Assembly: GCA_023451735.1 (NCBI GenBank)
Contig: JAEXYH010000055.1
Coordinates: forward strand, 1-64,000
Length of the DNA: 64,000 nt
Reading direction: 5' to 3'
Origin: Pseudomonadota bacterium
Lineage (GTDB): Bacteria; Pseudomonadota; Alphaproteobacteria; Rhizobiales; Rhizobiaceae
How positions within the stretch are numbered: the first letter of the stretch is position 1; every line of letters begins with the position of its first letter. The notes below the pieces were generated by a model that saw nothing but the letters and a program-made list of their open reading frames with translations, made no database searches and was not told the DNA's origin. The translations under genes and the position numbers were made by a program. Below, one piece after another: positions 44,623-54,972 of this stretch.

Positions 44623-45225
44623 CTATTTCAGCGCCCTGATGGCGAAGTCGACCAAATCGGCCGGCGTCGTGCGACGGTTCTCGATCAGGCATTCGGCGAT
44701 GATCTGCGGATGACAGAGTGTCACCGTGCAATCACAGAGACATTCGGAGGCAACATCCGCATCTTGAGCGCGAAACTCACCGGCGGCAATACCCTCACGG
44801 ACGATGTCGGCAACGATGCCACGCATCTGCATGATGTGGTCTTCGATGACCGACCACTGCTCCTGAATGGCAACGACCACCATCTCATGCACCTTGTCGT
44901 CATGCAGCATGGTATCGACGGTAATCTTGTGCTGCTGGAGAAAATGGTCGCGCAGACGCTCGGAGGCACTCACCGGGCGTTTCGCGTTTTCCAGCGCGAC
45001 GTCACGGGTGGCATCCAGCAGCTTATTGGCAAGCGCCTTGTGAATCTCCGCCTTCGACGAAAAGAACCGATAAATGTTGGCCGGCGACATCCCGAGATCC
45101 CTGGCGATGTCGGCGACATTCGTCTTGGTATAGCCGTAGTGCTTGAACAGCCGCTCAGCAGCCTCGAGAATCCGCTCGATATTTTCCCGGCGCACGGTCT
45201 CGGTATGAATGTCTGCGCTATCCAT
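44623..45225 (-). CDS. TetR-family regulator of the RND pump
   Basis: 200 residues. The helix-turn-helix region is AERLFKHYGYTKTNVADIARDLG plus MSPANIYRFFSSKAEIHKAL. The C-terminal domain holds several cysteines and histidines in ASECLCDCTVTLCHPQ, possibly a metal or thiol-reactive site. It is the first gene of the pump operon and is preceded by a perfect inverted repeat, so autorepression with the pump is likely. Confidence 0.92.
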   Translation of the reverse strand: MDSADIHTETVRRENIERILEAAERLFKHYGYTKTNVADIARDLGMSPANIYRFFSSKAEIHKALANKLLDATRDVALENAKRPVSASERLRDHFLQQHKITVDTMLHDDKVHEMVVVAIQEQWSVIEDHIMQMRGIVADIVREGIAAGEFRAQDADVASECLCDCTVTLCHPQIIAECLIENRRTTPADLVDFAIRALK

Positions 45226-45235
45226 TGGCCCTCAC

Positions 45236-45277
45236 GAATTACGACTGACGAATTTCAATTTTCGTCAGTCGTAATTC
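45236..45277. promoter_or_regulatory. TetR operator, perfect 17-bp inverted repeat
   Basis: Arms at 45236-45252 and 45261-45277 are exactly complementary around an 8-base AT-rich centre. The site starts 11 bases before the TetR start codon, so bound protein would block transcription of the whole pump operon. Confidence 0.85.
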
Positions 45278-45480
45278 AGAAGTCAAAATATGTCAACGTC
45301 TCCTCACTGTCGGCATGACGCGATGATCGCCGATACGAAGCCGCCCGCCACCCTTCATTGAGCCCATCAAAACAATCAACTCTGAGTAAGGACTTGTTGA
45401 ATTTAACATTCCCTTTTTATGGTCCGGCTCTGGAGATCGTGATATCACTCGCGCAGCTGTCAAAAATATCGGACGCGGCA

Positions 45481-45505
45481 GGAACTAAATTCAGGATCGG
45501 ACGTT
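45481..45505 (+). promoter_or_regulatory. EcfG-dependent promoter of the PAS-PAS hybrid kinase
   Basis: GGAAC at 45481-45485, 16 bases, CGTT at 45502-45505: exact consensus. The predicted start of transcription near 45512 leaves only about 14 bases before the first possible ATG (45526), which favours one of the later ATGs. Confidence 0.82.
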
Positions 45506-45546
45506 ATAAGGCGCCGAACCGCTGAATGTCGTGGTTCGGGGGGAAC

Positions 45547-47487
<1,941 letters not shown>

Positions 47488-47540
47488 ACCATTCCCGAAG
47501 CCATGCGTTGTGCTCTCGTTCGACCACGGGAGGCACCGAC

Positions 47541-47834
47541 ATGGTTTTCAAACACCAGCAGTTTTACGAAGCGCCGCCGGAAATCGAAGTCGAGTTCCCG
47601 GGTCGCGCGACACTGGAAGCCGCCGTTTCCGACGCACTCGCCTCGTCCGGCGGCATTGACGCAAGCGATGTGATGGTGACCGCAAGCGGCTCGACCATCA
47701 CGCTTTCAGGCGCCGTCCTCAGGCAAGAAGAGATCGCCCGCGCGGAAGAGATCGCTCGCGGCGTCGAGGGCGTCACTAACGTCAGGAATGGCATCGCGGT
47801 GACCGGCTCGGATCAGGTTCAGCGAGGCATCTGA
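47541..47834 (+). CDS. BON-domain protein
   Basis: 97 residues from ATG 47541, with a GGGAGG site. The last 65 residues form a BON domain: LEAAVSDALASSGGIDASDV, ITLSGAVLRQEEIARAEEIA and a final GVTNVRNGIAV. There is no signal peptide, unlike OsmY, so it is probably cytoplasmic. It starts 53 bases after the hybrid kinase stop without a terminator between and so probably shares the kinase's stress promoter. Confidence 0.88.
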   Translation: MVFKHQQFYEAPPEIEVEFPGRATLEAAVSDALASSGGIDASDVMVTASGSTITLSGAVLRQEEIARAEEIARGVEGVTNVRNGIAVTGSDQVQRGI

Positions 47835-47913
47835 CACGGCGAAAACCGCCGCGCCTTGAAATGTGAACTCTGAAATCCGTCAGACCTGCCTTGAGACGGG
47901 GCCGTGAAATATC

Positions 47914-49254
47914 TCAGGCAGCAGCTTCCTCGGCAGCCTGCGCATGCGAAGCGTTCAGGCGACGAGCCACGATATCGTGGTTGAGCCACTGGACCGGACC
48001 GGTCGGATCCGACGATTCAGCAAAGATAAGCTTGCCCGTCGCTTCCACCACGAACACGCTCAGGAGGTCGCTGATCAGCGCCTTGCCGTCACGATGCATC
48101 TGCGAAATCTCGTTCGACGTGCTGATGGTCAGATCGGCTTGGTCCTGGCTGTTGGCCATCGGCCATGCCGAGAAATCGTAGAACGGGCGCATCACGGCGC
48201 TGCCCTGCATGTCCTTGATCTTCTGCAGGACGTCCTTCATCGAGAACTCTTCCTTCAGAAGCTTTTCGCAGGCCTGCCACTGGCTTTCTGCCCACGCACC
48301 GCCATTCTCCTTCTTCAGCGCCAGCAGCAGCGGGATCAGCGGCAGTTCGATACCGGTGAACACGTCCGAAGAGTTGGTGCGGATTTCGGGACAATTGTAG
48401 ACGGAGGCCTTGATGCCCTCTGCCCATGCCTTTTCAGCGATGCCTTCGAGACGCATCTTGGCATAACCCTGGGTGTAGTTCGTGTAGGTCTGCCAACGAT
48501 AGTCGCCGTCGATCAGCACTGCGGTGCCGTGGTAGCCATAGGCCGTGTAACGAACCTGGTTGCCAGCCGCTTCGACACGCTTGCGGATCGCAGCGCTGGC
48601 ATCGATCAGATGCTGGAAGGTGATGGCGGAGACTTCATCGAAGTTCTGCAGGATCAGCTTGCCCAGATCGCTTTCGACCAGAGCCTGCGACGACATGTGG
48701 CGCGCGGCCGTACCCTTGTAGATGCGGTTGGCGATGACGAGGAAGACCTTGGCCTTCGGAATGCCGCCGGCCATCGTGTGGGCAAAGAAGACATTGCGGC
48801 CTTCACCGATCATGCCGTCGAGAACGGACATCACTTCGGAAACCGCATTCTTGAACCGCGCGGTTCCGGCTTCCCGGCACTTCTGGATATAATCCCAGTC
48901 GAGCTTTTCGCTCTGCCAGTTGTCCAGAGTGAGCTTGGTCAGAAGTTCGGTCGGCGTCGGGCCGCCTTCAGGTGCATCGAGATCAAAGCCGGCCATAACG
49001 GGGATGTTGATGATCTTGCCGCCCAGGCGGGCTTCGGCATCCGCAAGTTCTTCAGCGTTGAGCGGGCGAAGCGCGTTGTTCTCGTCGCGGCGTCCGACCG
49101 TGACTCCCACGATCTCCATGCCGGCCCGCTTTGCTTCGTCGAGCAGCCCGGTTGCGTATCCGCGACCGAACAATTCACCGAAGAGAACGAAGACGTCGCC
49201 TTTACGAAAGACGGTGTTCTCTGCAAGGCGATTTACTGCGACTGGGTTTTTCAT
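47914..49254 (-). CDS. large conserved protein, possibly FabMG-type enoyl-ACP reductase; function uncertain
   Basis: 446 residues. The N-terminus looks like a Rossmann start: a strand, then FGELFGRGYATGLLDEAKRA and a strand ending VGVTVGRRDENN. The region FFAHTMAGGIPKAKVFLVIAN lies near residue 165, and the rest is mostly helical. From memory it resembles proteins annotated as FabMG-family enoyl-ACP reductase, but I cannot confirm this here. It is a single gene, convergent with the BON gene. Confidence 0.55.
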   Translation of the reverse strand: MKNPVAVNRLAENTVFRKGDVFVLFGELFGRGYATGLLDEAKRAGMEIVGVTVGRRDENNALRPLNAEELADAEARLGGKIINIPVMAGFDLDAPEGGPTPTELLTKLTLDNWQSEKLDWDYIQKCREAGTARFKNAVSEVMSVLDGMIGEGRNVFFAHTMAGGIPKAKVFLVIANRIYKGTAARHMSSQALVESDLGKLILQNFDEVSAITFQHLIDASAAIRKRVEAAGNQVRYTAYGYHGTAVLIDGDYRWQTYTNYTQGYAKMRLEGIAEKAWAEGIKASVYNCPEIRTNSSDVFTGIELPLIPLLLALKKENGGAWAESQWQACEKLLKEEFSMKDVLQKIKDMQGSAVMRPFYDFSAWPMANSQDQADLTISTSNEISQMHRDGKALISDLLSVFVVEATGKLIFAESSDPTGPVQWLNHDIVARRLNASHAQAAEEAAA

Positions 49255-49444
49255 GCTGTCAGCTCTTTAGTCAATTGGTCATCGAGTCGTCACTCGAACA
49301 GGGTGTCGACAGTCTCATGACCGGAATGGCACGGAATAGGAAGTCATATTAAGTGACTGTACATTTCAAAGCGTGAACAAAGACCCAAATCGAGCGCGTC
49401 TCGGGAGGGATGGCTGCGACAAATCTCGCCGCAGCCATGGTCAC

Positions 49445-51787
49445 CTATCTCGGCAGCGCATAGGCGATCACGTAGTCGCCCGGCTTGGTGCCAACCGACC
49501 CATGGCCACCGGCGACGATGACGACGAACTGGCGGCCGTCTTCGACCGCATAGGTCATCGGCGTCGCCTGCCCGCCGGCCGGCAGCCGGGCTTGCCACAG
49601 CTGTTTGCCATTGGTGAGGTTGTAGGCGCGCAGATAATCATCAACCGCAGCCCCAAGGAAGGCGACGCCACCCTTGGTGATCATCGGCCCGCCGATGCCC
49701 GGCACGCCCACCTTGAAAGGCAGCGGCAGGGGCGTCATGTCCCGCACGGTACCGTTGCGGTGCTTGTAGGCAATCTCGCCGGTTCTGAGATCTGCACCGG
49801 CGACATAGCCCCATGGCGGCGCCTGGCAGGGGATTTGCAGCGGCCCGAGGAACGGCCCCATGAACACGCCATAGGGTGCGCCGTCATTGCGGTTGAGCCC
49901 CTGTTCCGATCCTTTCTCGTCCTGTCCCTTCGCCGGAATGTCGGCGCGCGGCACCAGCTTCGAGGTAAACGCCAGATAGGTCGGCATGCCGAACATCACC
50001 ATCCGCTCTGGATCGACCGCGACAGAACCCCAGTTGAACGTGCCGAAATTGCCGGGATAGACGATCGTGCCGTTCAGCGAAGGCGGCGTGTACTGGCCTT
50101 CATAGTTCATCTGCTCCAGCCGGATGCGGCACACCATCTGGTCGAACATGGTAACGCCCCACATGTCCCGGCCTTCAAGCGTCGGCGGCCGGAAATTGAG
50201 CGCCGAGATCGGCTGTGTCGGTGAGGCGTGATCTTCCGGGATCGTACCTCCCGGCGCCGGCTGTTCGGTGACGGGAATGATCGGCTCGCCGGTGCGCCGG
50301 TCGAGCACGTAGATATCGCCCTGCTTCGTCGGGCCGACGAGAGCCGGCACGACCGAGTTGTCCGCCTTGGTGATGTCGAGCAGCACCGGCTGCGCCGGGA
50401 CGTCCATGTCCCACAGGTCGTGATGCACGGTCTGGCGCACCCACCGGTCGGCACCGGTATTGATGTCGAGCGCCACGATTGACGACGAGTATTTTTCCAC
50501 GTTTTCCGACCGGCCCATGCCGAGCTGGTCGGGTACCTGGTTGCCGAGCGGGATATAGACGAGGCCCAGCTGTTCATCGACGGAGAAGACCGACCAGCTG
50601 TTCGGCGAATTGGTCGTATAGGTCTGGCCTTCCGGCAGCGGCTGGGTCTGGCTCGGATTGCCCGAATCCCAGTTCCAGATCAGTTCACCGGAATTGACGT
50701 CGAAGGCGCGGATCACGCCGGACTGTTCCTCGGTCGAATAGTTGTCGTTGACGGCGCCGCCGATGATGATCTTGTTGCCGACGATCGCCGGCGGCGATGT
50801 TGAGTAATAATAGCCGGCGGGATTGTACTTCATCCCCTTTTCGAGATGCAGCGTGCCGCCCTCGGCAAAGGACGAGCAAACCTCGCCGTTCTTCGCATCG
50901 AGTGCAATCAGCCGGGCATCCGCCGTCGGCAAGTAGACGCGTTCGGCGCAGGGGGCGCCGGCCTGCGCGGCCTGATCCCTGTAATAGCTGACGCCGCGGC
51001 AGGTCTGATGTTGCCGGTCGGGATTCATCCCGGAATTGGCGTCGTATTTCCAGATCTGCTTGCCGGTCGCCGCATCGAGCGCGATCGCCAGATTGTGGGG
51101 CGTGCAGAGATAAAGCGCATTGCCGACCTTCAGCGGCGTCACCTGATAGGTGGTTTCGCCGACATCGTCCGGCAGTTTCACGTCGCCGGTCTGGTAACGC
51201 CAGACCTCCTGAAGACCGCCGACATTGTCGACGTTGATCTGGTCGAGCGGCGAATAACGCTGGCCATAGGGCGTACGACCATACTGGTGCCATTCGCCAT
51301 CCGGCACATTGCCGCCGAGCGCGGGTGCTGCGGCGACTTTTTCTTCCGGAAGATCACCGCTCTGGTCAAGCGGATCGAAGAACATCGAGACGACGGCGAT
51401 GACCACCGCCAGCGCCACCGCGACGGCAAGCGGCTTGGCGCTTGCCCCGTAACGCGCCCCGGTCGGGCTGAGGAAGCCGAGGGGACGACGGATCCAAGGC
51501 GTCAGCAGCCACATGCCGAGCAGGATGATGACACCGCCGCGCGGGCCGAGCTGCCACCAGTCAAACCCGACCTCCCAGATCGCCCAGGCAAGTGAGGCGA
51601 CGACGATCACCGCATAGACATGCAGCGCCAGGAGCTTGCGCGCAAGAAGAAGCGCCGCGGTGATAAGAAAGCCAAGTCCGCAGAGGAGGTAATAGGCGCT
51701 TCCGCCGAGCGAAAGAAGATAGGCTCCCCCGCCTGCAAGCGCGAGCCCCATCAATGCGATGATGATTGCCGTAATCCGAATAGCCAT
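49445..51787 (-). CDS. gcd: membrane-bound PQQ-dependent dehydrogenase, glucose/quinate type
   Basis: 780 residues from ATG 51787, which has a GAGGG site; an ATG at 51802 is possible. Five hydrophobic helices in residues 1-140 anchor it in the inner membrane. The rest is an eight-bladed PQQ propeller with repeats such as WRYQTGDVKLPDD, ALDAATGKQIWKYDANSG and GVAFLGAAVDDYLRAYN, plus the HQTCRGVSYY segment. It oxidises aldose to lactone in the periplasm and passes electrons to ubiquinone. The length fits glucose dehydrogenase (about 790). No PQQ synthesis genes are nearby; a weak hairpin follows at about 49410-49440. Confidence 0.9.
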   Translation of the reverse strand: MAIRITAIIIALMGLALAGGGAYLLSLGGSAYYLLCGLGFLITAALLLARKLLALHVYAVIVVASLAWAIWEVGFDWWQLGPRGGVIILLGMWLLTPWIRRPLGFLSPTGARYGASAKPLAVAVALAVVIAVVSMFFDPLDQSGDLPEEKVAAAPALGGNVPDGEWHQYGRTPYGQRYSPLDQINVDNVGGLQEVWRYQTGDVKLPDDVGETTYQVTPLKVGNALYLCTPHNLAIALDAATGKQIWKYDANSGMNPDRQHQTCRGVSYYRDQAAQAGAPCAERVYLPTADARLIALDAKNGEVCSSFAEGGTLHLEKGMKYNPAGYYYSTSPPAIVGNKIIIGGAVNDNYSTEEQSGVIRAFDVNSGELIWNWDSGNPSQTQPLPEGQTYTTNSPNSWSVFSVDEQLGLVYIPLGNQVPDQLGMGRSENVEKYSSSIVALDINTGADRWVRQTVHHDLWDMDVPAQPVLLDITKADNSVVPALVGPTKQGDIYVLDRRTGEPIIPVTEQPAPGGTIPEDHASPTQPISALNFRPPTLEGRDMWGVTMFDQMVCRIRLEQMNYEGQYTPPSLNGTIVYPGNFGTFNWGSVAVDPERMVMFGMPTYLAFTSKLVPRADIPAKGQDEKGSEQGLNRNDGAPYGVFMGPFLGPLQIPCQAPPWGYVAGADLRTGEIAYKHRNGTVRDMTPLPLPFKVGVPGIGGPMITKGGVAFLGAAVDDYLRAYNLTNGKQLWQARLPAGGQATPMTYAVEDGRQFVVIVAGGHGSVGTKPGDYVIAYALPR

Positions 51788-51903
51788 GAGCACCCTCGTC
51801 ATGTCTGGAGAAAGCGGCAGAAGATCCTCTGCACGCCTACACTCTTTCGACTTGGCCGTCCGGTGAAAATCCAAACCAGTCCAAAGCAAGGCGTAAATTA
51901 GGC

Positions 51904-51928
51904 GGAACAGATGGAAAGGACAGAGGTT
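51904..51928 (+). promoter_or_regulatory. candidate EcfG-type promoter before the GST gene
   Basis: GGAAC, 16 bases, GGTT: one base off the consensus -10. It lies about 117 bases before the GST start. Confidence 0.4.
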
Positions 51929-52044
51929 GGGGCGTTGAAAGCAGCAGGATTATACCAAAACCCAAGATCAAGATCCGGGCTGCGGCCTTGAAAAGCACCC
52001 TTGGCCCCTATCTGCCTTCGAATAACAAGGAGTCCTTGATCCGC

Positions 52045-52770
52045 ATGCCTTATGAACTTTATTACTGGGACGGCATTCAGGGCCGGGGAGAATTTGTACG
52101 CCTGGCATTGGAAGACGCCGGCGCCAAATATGTCGACAAATGCCGCAGCTCCACCGGCACGCAGGCGATGATGGAATTCCTGAAGGGAAGCCATGGCCAT
52201 GATCAGATGCCGTTCGCCCCGCCCTTCCTGAAAGATGGAGATCTCGTGGTCTCCCACGTCGCCAATATCCTGTCCTATCTCGGCCCGAAACTCGGGCTGG
52301 TTTCCGACGACGAGAAAAGTCGCCTGATTGCCAACGGACTGCAGCTGACGATAACGGATTTCGTCGCCGAGGTGCACGACACGCACCACCCGATCAATAC
52401 CGGCGATTATTACGAGGATCAGAAGGCAGAGGCAAAGGCCCGCTCGGCGGCATTCATCAAAGACCGCATTCCGAAATTTCTCGGCTATTTCGAGCGGATG
52501 ATTTCGGTCAATCCGTCAAATGACGGTTTTATTGTCGGCAATGGCCTCACCTATGTGGACCTGTCGCTGTTTCAGGTCTTGGAAGGACTTCGCTACGCCT
52601 TTCCGAAGGCAATGAGCGCTATAGAAAGCGACTACCCGCTGCTTTCTGCTCTTCGTGGAAAGATCACAGACCGGCCGACTATCGCAGCCTATCTGAAGTC
52701 CGAGCGGCGTCTGCCATTCAGCGAGTCCGGGATTTTCCGTCACTATCCCGAACTCGACCTGAACGGCTGA
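52045..52770 (+). CDS. glutathione S-transferase family protein
   Basis: 241 residues from ATG 52045; a TTG at 52036 nearer to the AAGGAG site is an alternative. The N-terminal thioredoxin-like domain starts YELYYWDGIQGRGEFVRLAL with a possible catalytic tyrosine, and LVVSHVANILSYLG is the glutathione-binding loop. The helical C-terminal domain has NGLTYVDLSLFQVLEGL, the usual N-capping box. The arrangement resembles sigma/alpha-type GSTs. It ends 2 bases before the convergent sodC stop. Confidence 0.85.
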   Translation: MPYELYYWDGIQGRGEFVRLALEDAGAKYVDKCRSSTGTQAMMEFLKGSHGHDQMPFAPPFLKDGDLVVSHVANILSYLGPKLGLVSDDEKSRLIANGLQLTITDFVAEVHDTHHPINTGDYYEDQKAEAKARSAAFIKDRIPKFLGYFERMISVNPSNDGFIVGNGLTYVDLSLFQVLEGLRYAFPKAMSAIESDYPLLSALRGKITDRPTIAAYLKSERRLPFSESGIFRHYPELDLNG

Positions 52771-52772
52771 GT

Positions 52773-53288
52773 TTATTCGATAACGGCGCAGGCGAGCCGT
52801 TTGCCGGCATTACCGGATGGCTGACCCGAATAATCGTCCGGATTGGCATGGATCATCAGCGCCTTGCCCTTGATCGCACTGTCACCGTCTTCCAGCGTAA
52901 CGGCCGTGTTGAACACTTGCGCCCTGAGCGTGCCGTCGGCCGGCACATACTGGTTCGGCATGTCGCCAGCATGCTGGCCTTTTGCCGTAAGATAACCGTG
53001 TTCGGCATTTGTGGGATTGAAGTGCCCACCTGCCGATTCATGGCCGGTTGTATGATCGCAGGTCCCAGTCTGATGTACATGGAAGGCAACCCACTGACCG
53101 GCTGGCAGTCCTGCGATCTCGACAGCGATCATAACGCCCGCCTTGGTACCGGTAAGGTCTGCTGTACCGATCTCCTTGCCATCCGCGCCGACAAATCTTG
53201 CTGCTCCCTTGGAAGCGTCCTGGCTCATCGCCATGCCTGGGAAAGCTATAGCTGTAGCCGCGAAAGCTGCGGTGAGAAGATATTTCAT
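52773..53288 (-). CDS. sodC: periplasmic Cu/Zn superoxide dismutase
   Basis: 171 residues with a signal peptide ending near AMSQDA. Metal ligands are seen in AFHVHQTGTCDH, SAGGHFNP, EHGYLTAKGQHAGDMPN and the second copper-side motif MIHANPDDY. The active-site arginine lies in GNAGKRLACAVI, and the disulphide cysteines are present. It removes superoxide in the periplasm. It starts 29 bases after the stop of the second EcfG-like sigma gene, so the two are probably one stress-induced operon. Confidence 0.95.
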   Translation of the reverse strand: MKYLLTAAFAATAIAFPGMAMSQDASKGAARFVGADGKEIGTADLTGTKAGVMIAVEIAGLPAGQWVAFHVHQTGTCDHTTGHESAGGHFNPTNAEHGYLTAKGQHAGDMPNQYVPADGTLRAQVFNTAVTLEDGDSAIKGKALMIHANPDDYSGQPSGNAGKRLACAVIE

Positions 53289-53317
53289 GTTGTTCTCCTG
53301 ATTTATAGAACGGGACG

Positions 53318-53824
53318 TCAGCCCGCTTCCTCGCCCAGTTCCTGCAGGATCTGGTGGCGCGCCCGGTTTAGCCGGCTCTTTACGGTGCCGACGGCACAGT
53401 CACAGATCACCGCAGTCGCCTCGTAACTTTCACCGAGGATCGCCACCAACGTCAGCACTTCTCGGTAATGCGGTGGAAGTTTCTGCAATGCACGCTGAAC
53501 CTCCCGCGCACGGGCTGCCGATTCCTGCGAGGCTGCGATAGGCGTATCACCCGAAACGTTCTCTTCAAGCCCCGGCGCTTCCCGGCCTAGGATTTTGGAT
53601 CGCGTGTAGAATGTGTTGCGCATGATCGTGAAAAGCCACGATTTCAACTTCGTACCGCGCTCGAATTTGTCTAGATTGGCGAGCGCCTTCATGAGCGTTT
53701 CCTGCACCAGATCGTCCGCATCCGATGGATTGCGGCAGAAGGTACGGGCAAATGCGCGAAGAGCCGGTATCAGCCTGACAATATCTTGACGAGCAGGGTC
53801 ACCGTTCAACTGTGAGTCAGACAC
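53318..53824 (-). CDS. second EcfG-like ECF sigma factor
   Basis: 168 residues. Region 2 holds DADDLVQETLMKALANLDKF and LKSWLFTIMRNTFYTRSK; region 4 holds LQKLPPHYREVLTLVAILG and the helix-turn-helix CAVGTVKSRLNRARHQIL. It is clearly related to EcfG at 2.6 kb but differs in region 2.4, the -10-recognising part, and in the linker. An exact EcfG promoter (17-base spacer) lies 48 bases upstream, so it is likely switched on by the GSR and extends or modulates it, as described for paralogous EcfG factors in rhizobia. A NepR-like gene lies 560 bases away. Confidence 0.9.
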   Translation of the reverse strand: MSDSQLNGDPARQDIVRLIPALRAFARTFCRNPSDADDLVQETLMKALANLDKFERGTKLKSWLFTIMRNTFYTRSKILGREAPGLEENVSGDTPIAASQESAARAREVQRALQKLPPHYREVLTLVAILGESYEATAVICDCAVGTVKSRLNRARHQILQELGEEAG

Positions 53825-53871
53825 CGTTGCCTACCTCTCCTTACTCATCAGGGCTGAATTGACGGGTGGCA

Positions 53872-53897
53872 AACGCATGCATTCGCAATTTGGTTCC
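53872..53897 (-). promoter_or_regulatory. EcfG-dependent promoter of the second sigma gene and sodC
   Basis: Minus strand GGAAC (53897-53893), 17 bases, CGTT (53875-53872). It is an exact match, 48 bases before the sigma start, and back to back with the next promoter. Confidence 0.82.
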
Positions 53898-53925
53898 GAA
53901 AACTTCAGGCCAGTTCTTGCGCGGC

Positions 53926-53951
53926 GGAACAAAGGCCGGCAGCCACCCGTT
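53926..53951 (+). promoter_or_regulatory. EcfG-dependent promoter of the small gene at 53990
   Basis: GGAAC at 53926-53930, 17 bases, CGTT at 53948-53951. Exact match, 39 bases before the start. Confidence 0.82.
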
Positions 53952-53989
53952 TTTAATTCACAGCCACACGATTATGAGGAGTTAATGCC

Positions 53990-54196
53990 ATGGGCTTGAA
54001 CAACAGTTCGCCGAACGCGACACACCAGGAAAATAACCACAAGCAGACCGAAGAATCCGCACGCACCAAGGGAAAAAAGCAGGATCTGGAGGAGCAGCTG
54101 AATGAGGGGCTGGAAGATACCTTCCCCGCAAGCGACCCCGTGGCGACCAGCACGACCGCTATTCCCGCCGGCACGCCCAAGCCGCCGAAACACTGA
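53990..54196 (+). CDS. small hydrophilic stress-type protein of unknown function
   Basis: 68 residues from ATG 53990 with a GGAG site. The N-terminal half is rich in Asn, Gln, Lys and Glu and probably unstructured. The C-terminal half holds LEEQLNEGLEDTFPASDPVA, a conserved stretch in many small alphaproteobacterial proteins of unknown role. There is no signal or membrane helix. The EcfG promoter makes it a general stress gene. Confidence 0.8.
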   Translation: MGLNNSSPNATHQENNHKQTEESARTKGKKQDLEEQLNEGLEDTFPASDPVATSTTAIPAGTPKPPKH

Positions 54197-54214
54197 ATTG
54201 CAGCCATGATCCGG

Positions 54215-54243
54215 ATAGGCGGCCCAGACCAAGGGTCGCCTAT
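54215..54243 (+). terminator. terminator-like hairpin after the 53990 gene
   Basis: An 11-bp stem with one G-T pair (ATAGGCGGCCC with GGGTCGCCTAT) and a 7-base loop, followed by a T/G-rich stretch. It separates the small stress gene from the NepR-like gene. Confidence 0.6.
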
Positions 54244-54386
54244 TTGCGTGTTTGTATTCATCTGTGACATTTTCGGGATTTCCGAAGGGGACGATCTTGC
54301 TGTATGGAAATCTAATGTAGGCTCCGGATACGGTTGCCGGATTTTTTCCGCAATCGAGTGACAGAAGATCGGCATCAGAGGTCGGG

Positions 54387-54557
54387 ATGACGAAGGAAAA
54401 TGCTCAGCTCGATGAGCAGGAGGCAAGAATGGGGCGCCGCGTGAATGGCAAAGTCTCGGTTCTGCTGACGGAGATCGAAAAGGAAGAGGTTCCCGATCGC
54501 CTGCTCGAACTTGCCCGCCAGCTCCAGAGTGCGCTTAACGAAAAGCTCGAGCGCTGA
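54387..54557 (+). CDS. short NepR-like anti-sigma protein (second NepR)
   Basis: A 56-residue frame from ATG 54387 to TGA 54557, with a GGG-type site. Its core reads VSVLLTEIEKEEVPDRLLEL, which lines up with the NepR core at 2.4 kb (LKEFYDAVQEEGIPDRFLDL), including the E-x-x-P-D-R-x-L-x-L signature. Compared with NepR it lacks most of the N-terminal tail. NepR proteins sequester EcfG sigma factors or PhyR. Its nearness to the second EcfG-like sigma gene suggests that it tunes that factor or competes with NepR for PhyR. No EcfG box is seen before it. Confidence 0.78.
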   Translation: MTKENAQLDEQEARMGRRVNGKVSVLLTEIEKEEVPDRLLELARQLQSALNEKLER

Positions 54558-54591
54558 TATCCGACTTCGGCCATTTCGCCATCGATAGGGC

Positions 54592-54921
54592 TCACCGCTG
54601 CATCGGCACGATCGTGTCGATCCTGACGCGGCCGCTGACGACGCCGCGCTCTCCCTCACTGGGAAACCGGCCACTTGTTTCCTCTATCACAGAATAGAGC
54701 TTCTCGTTTCGGAAAGCGCTTGCCTCTTTGGTCGAGTTTCCTTCCGCCGGCGACGCATCGATTTCGGTAAAATCGAGTTCTGCCTCGCTTGCAACGATGC
54801 GGGCGTCACCTGAGGTTCGCGCCCGCACGATGACTTCGCCGTGGGACGGGGCGTTCTGCCAGTTCGGATCGTCGCTTGCAGCCAAGGGCACAAGGCGAAA
54901 GATCTTCAAGCTCTCTGACAT
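54592..54921 (-). CDS. conserved hypothetical stress-region protein
   Basis: 109 residues, hydrophilic, with a beta-rich look: FRLVPLAASDDPNWQNAP at the start and GEVIVRARTSGDARIVASEA next. There are no membrane segments or known motifs. The start region resembles proteins that carry an N-terminal strand pair seen in several rhizobial small proteins, but I do not recognise a named family. An EcfG-type promoter lies 27 bases upstream. Confidence 0.7.
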   Translation of the reverse strand: MSESLKIFRLVPLAASDDPNWQNAPSHGEVIVRARTSGDARIVASEAELDFTEIDASPAEGNSTKEASAFRNEKLYSVIEETSGRFPSEGERGVVSGRVRIDTIVPMQR

Positions 54922-54947
54922 GTTGTTTTCCTCCGGTATGTCGAGAC

Positions 54948-54972
54948 AACTTCCATGCCTCTCTTCCGTTCC
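54948..54972 (-). promoter_or_regulatory. EcfG-type promoter of the 54592-54921 gene
   Basis: Minus strand GGAAC (54972-54968), 16 bases, AGTT (54951-54948). The first -10 base differs from CGTT, and this is the least conserved base of the consensus. Confidence 0.6.
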
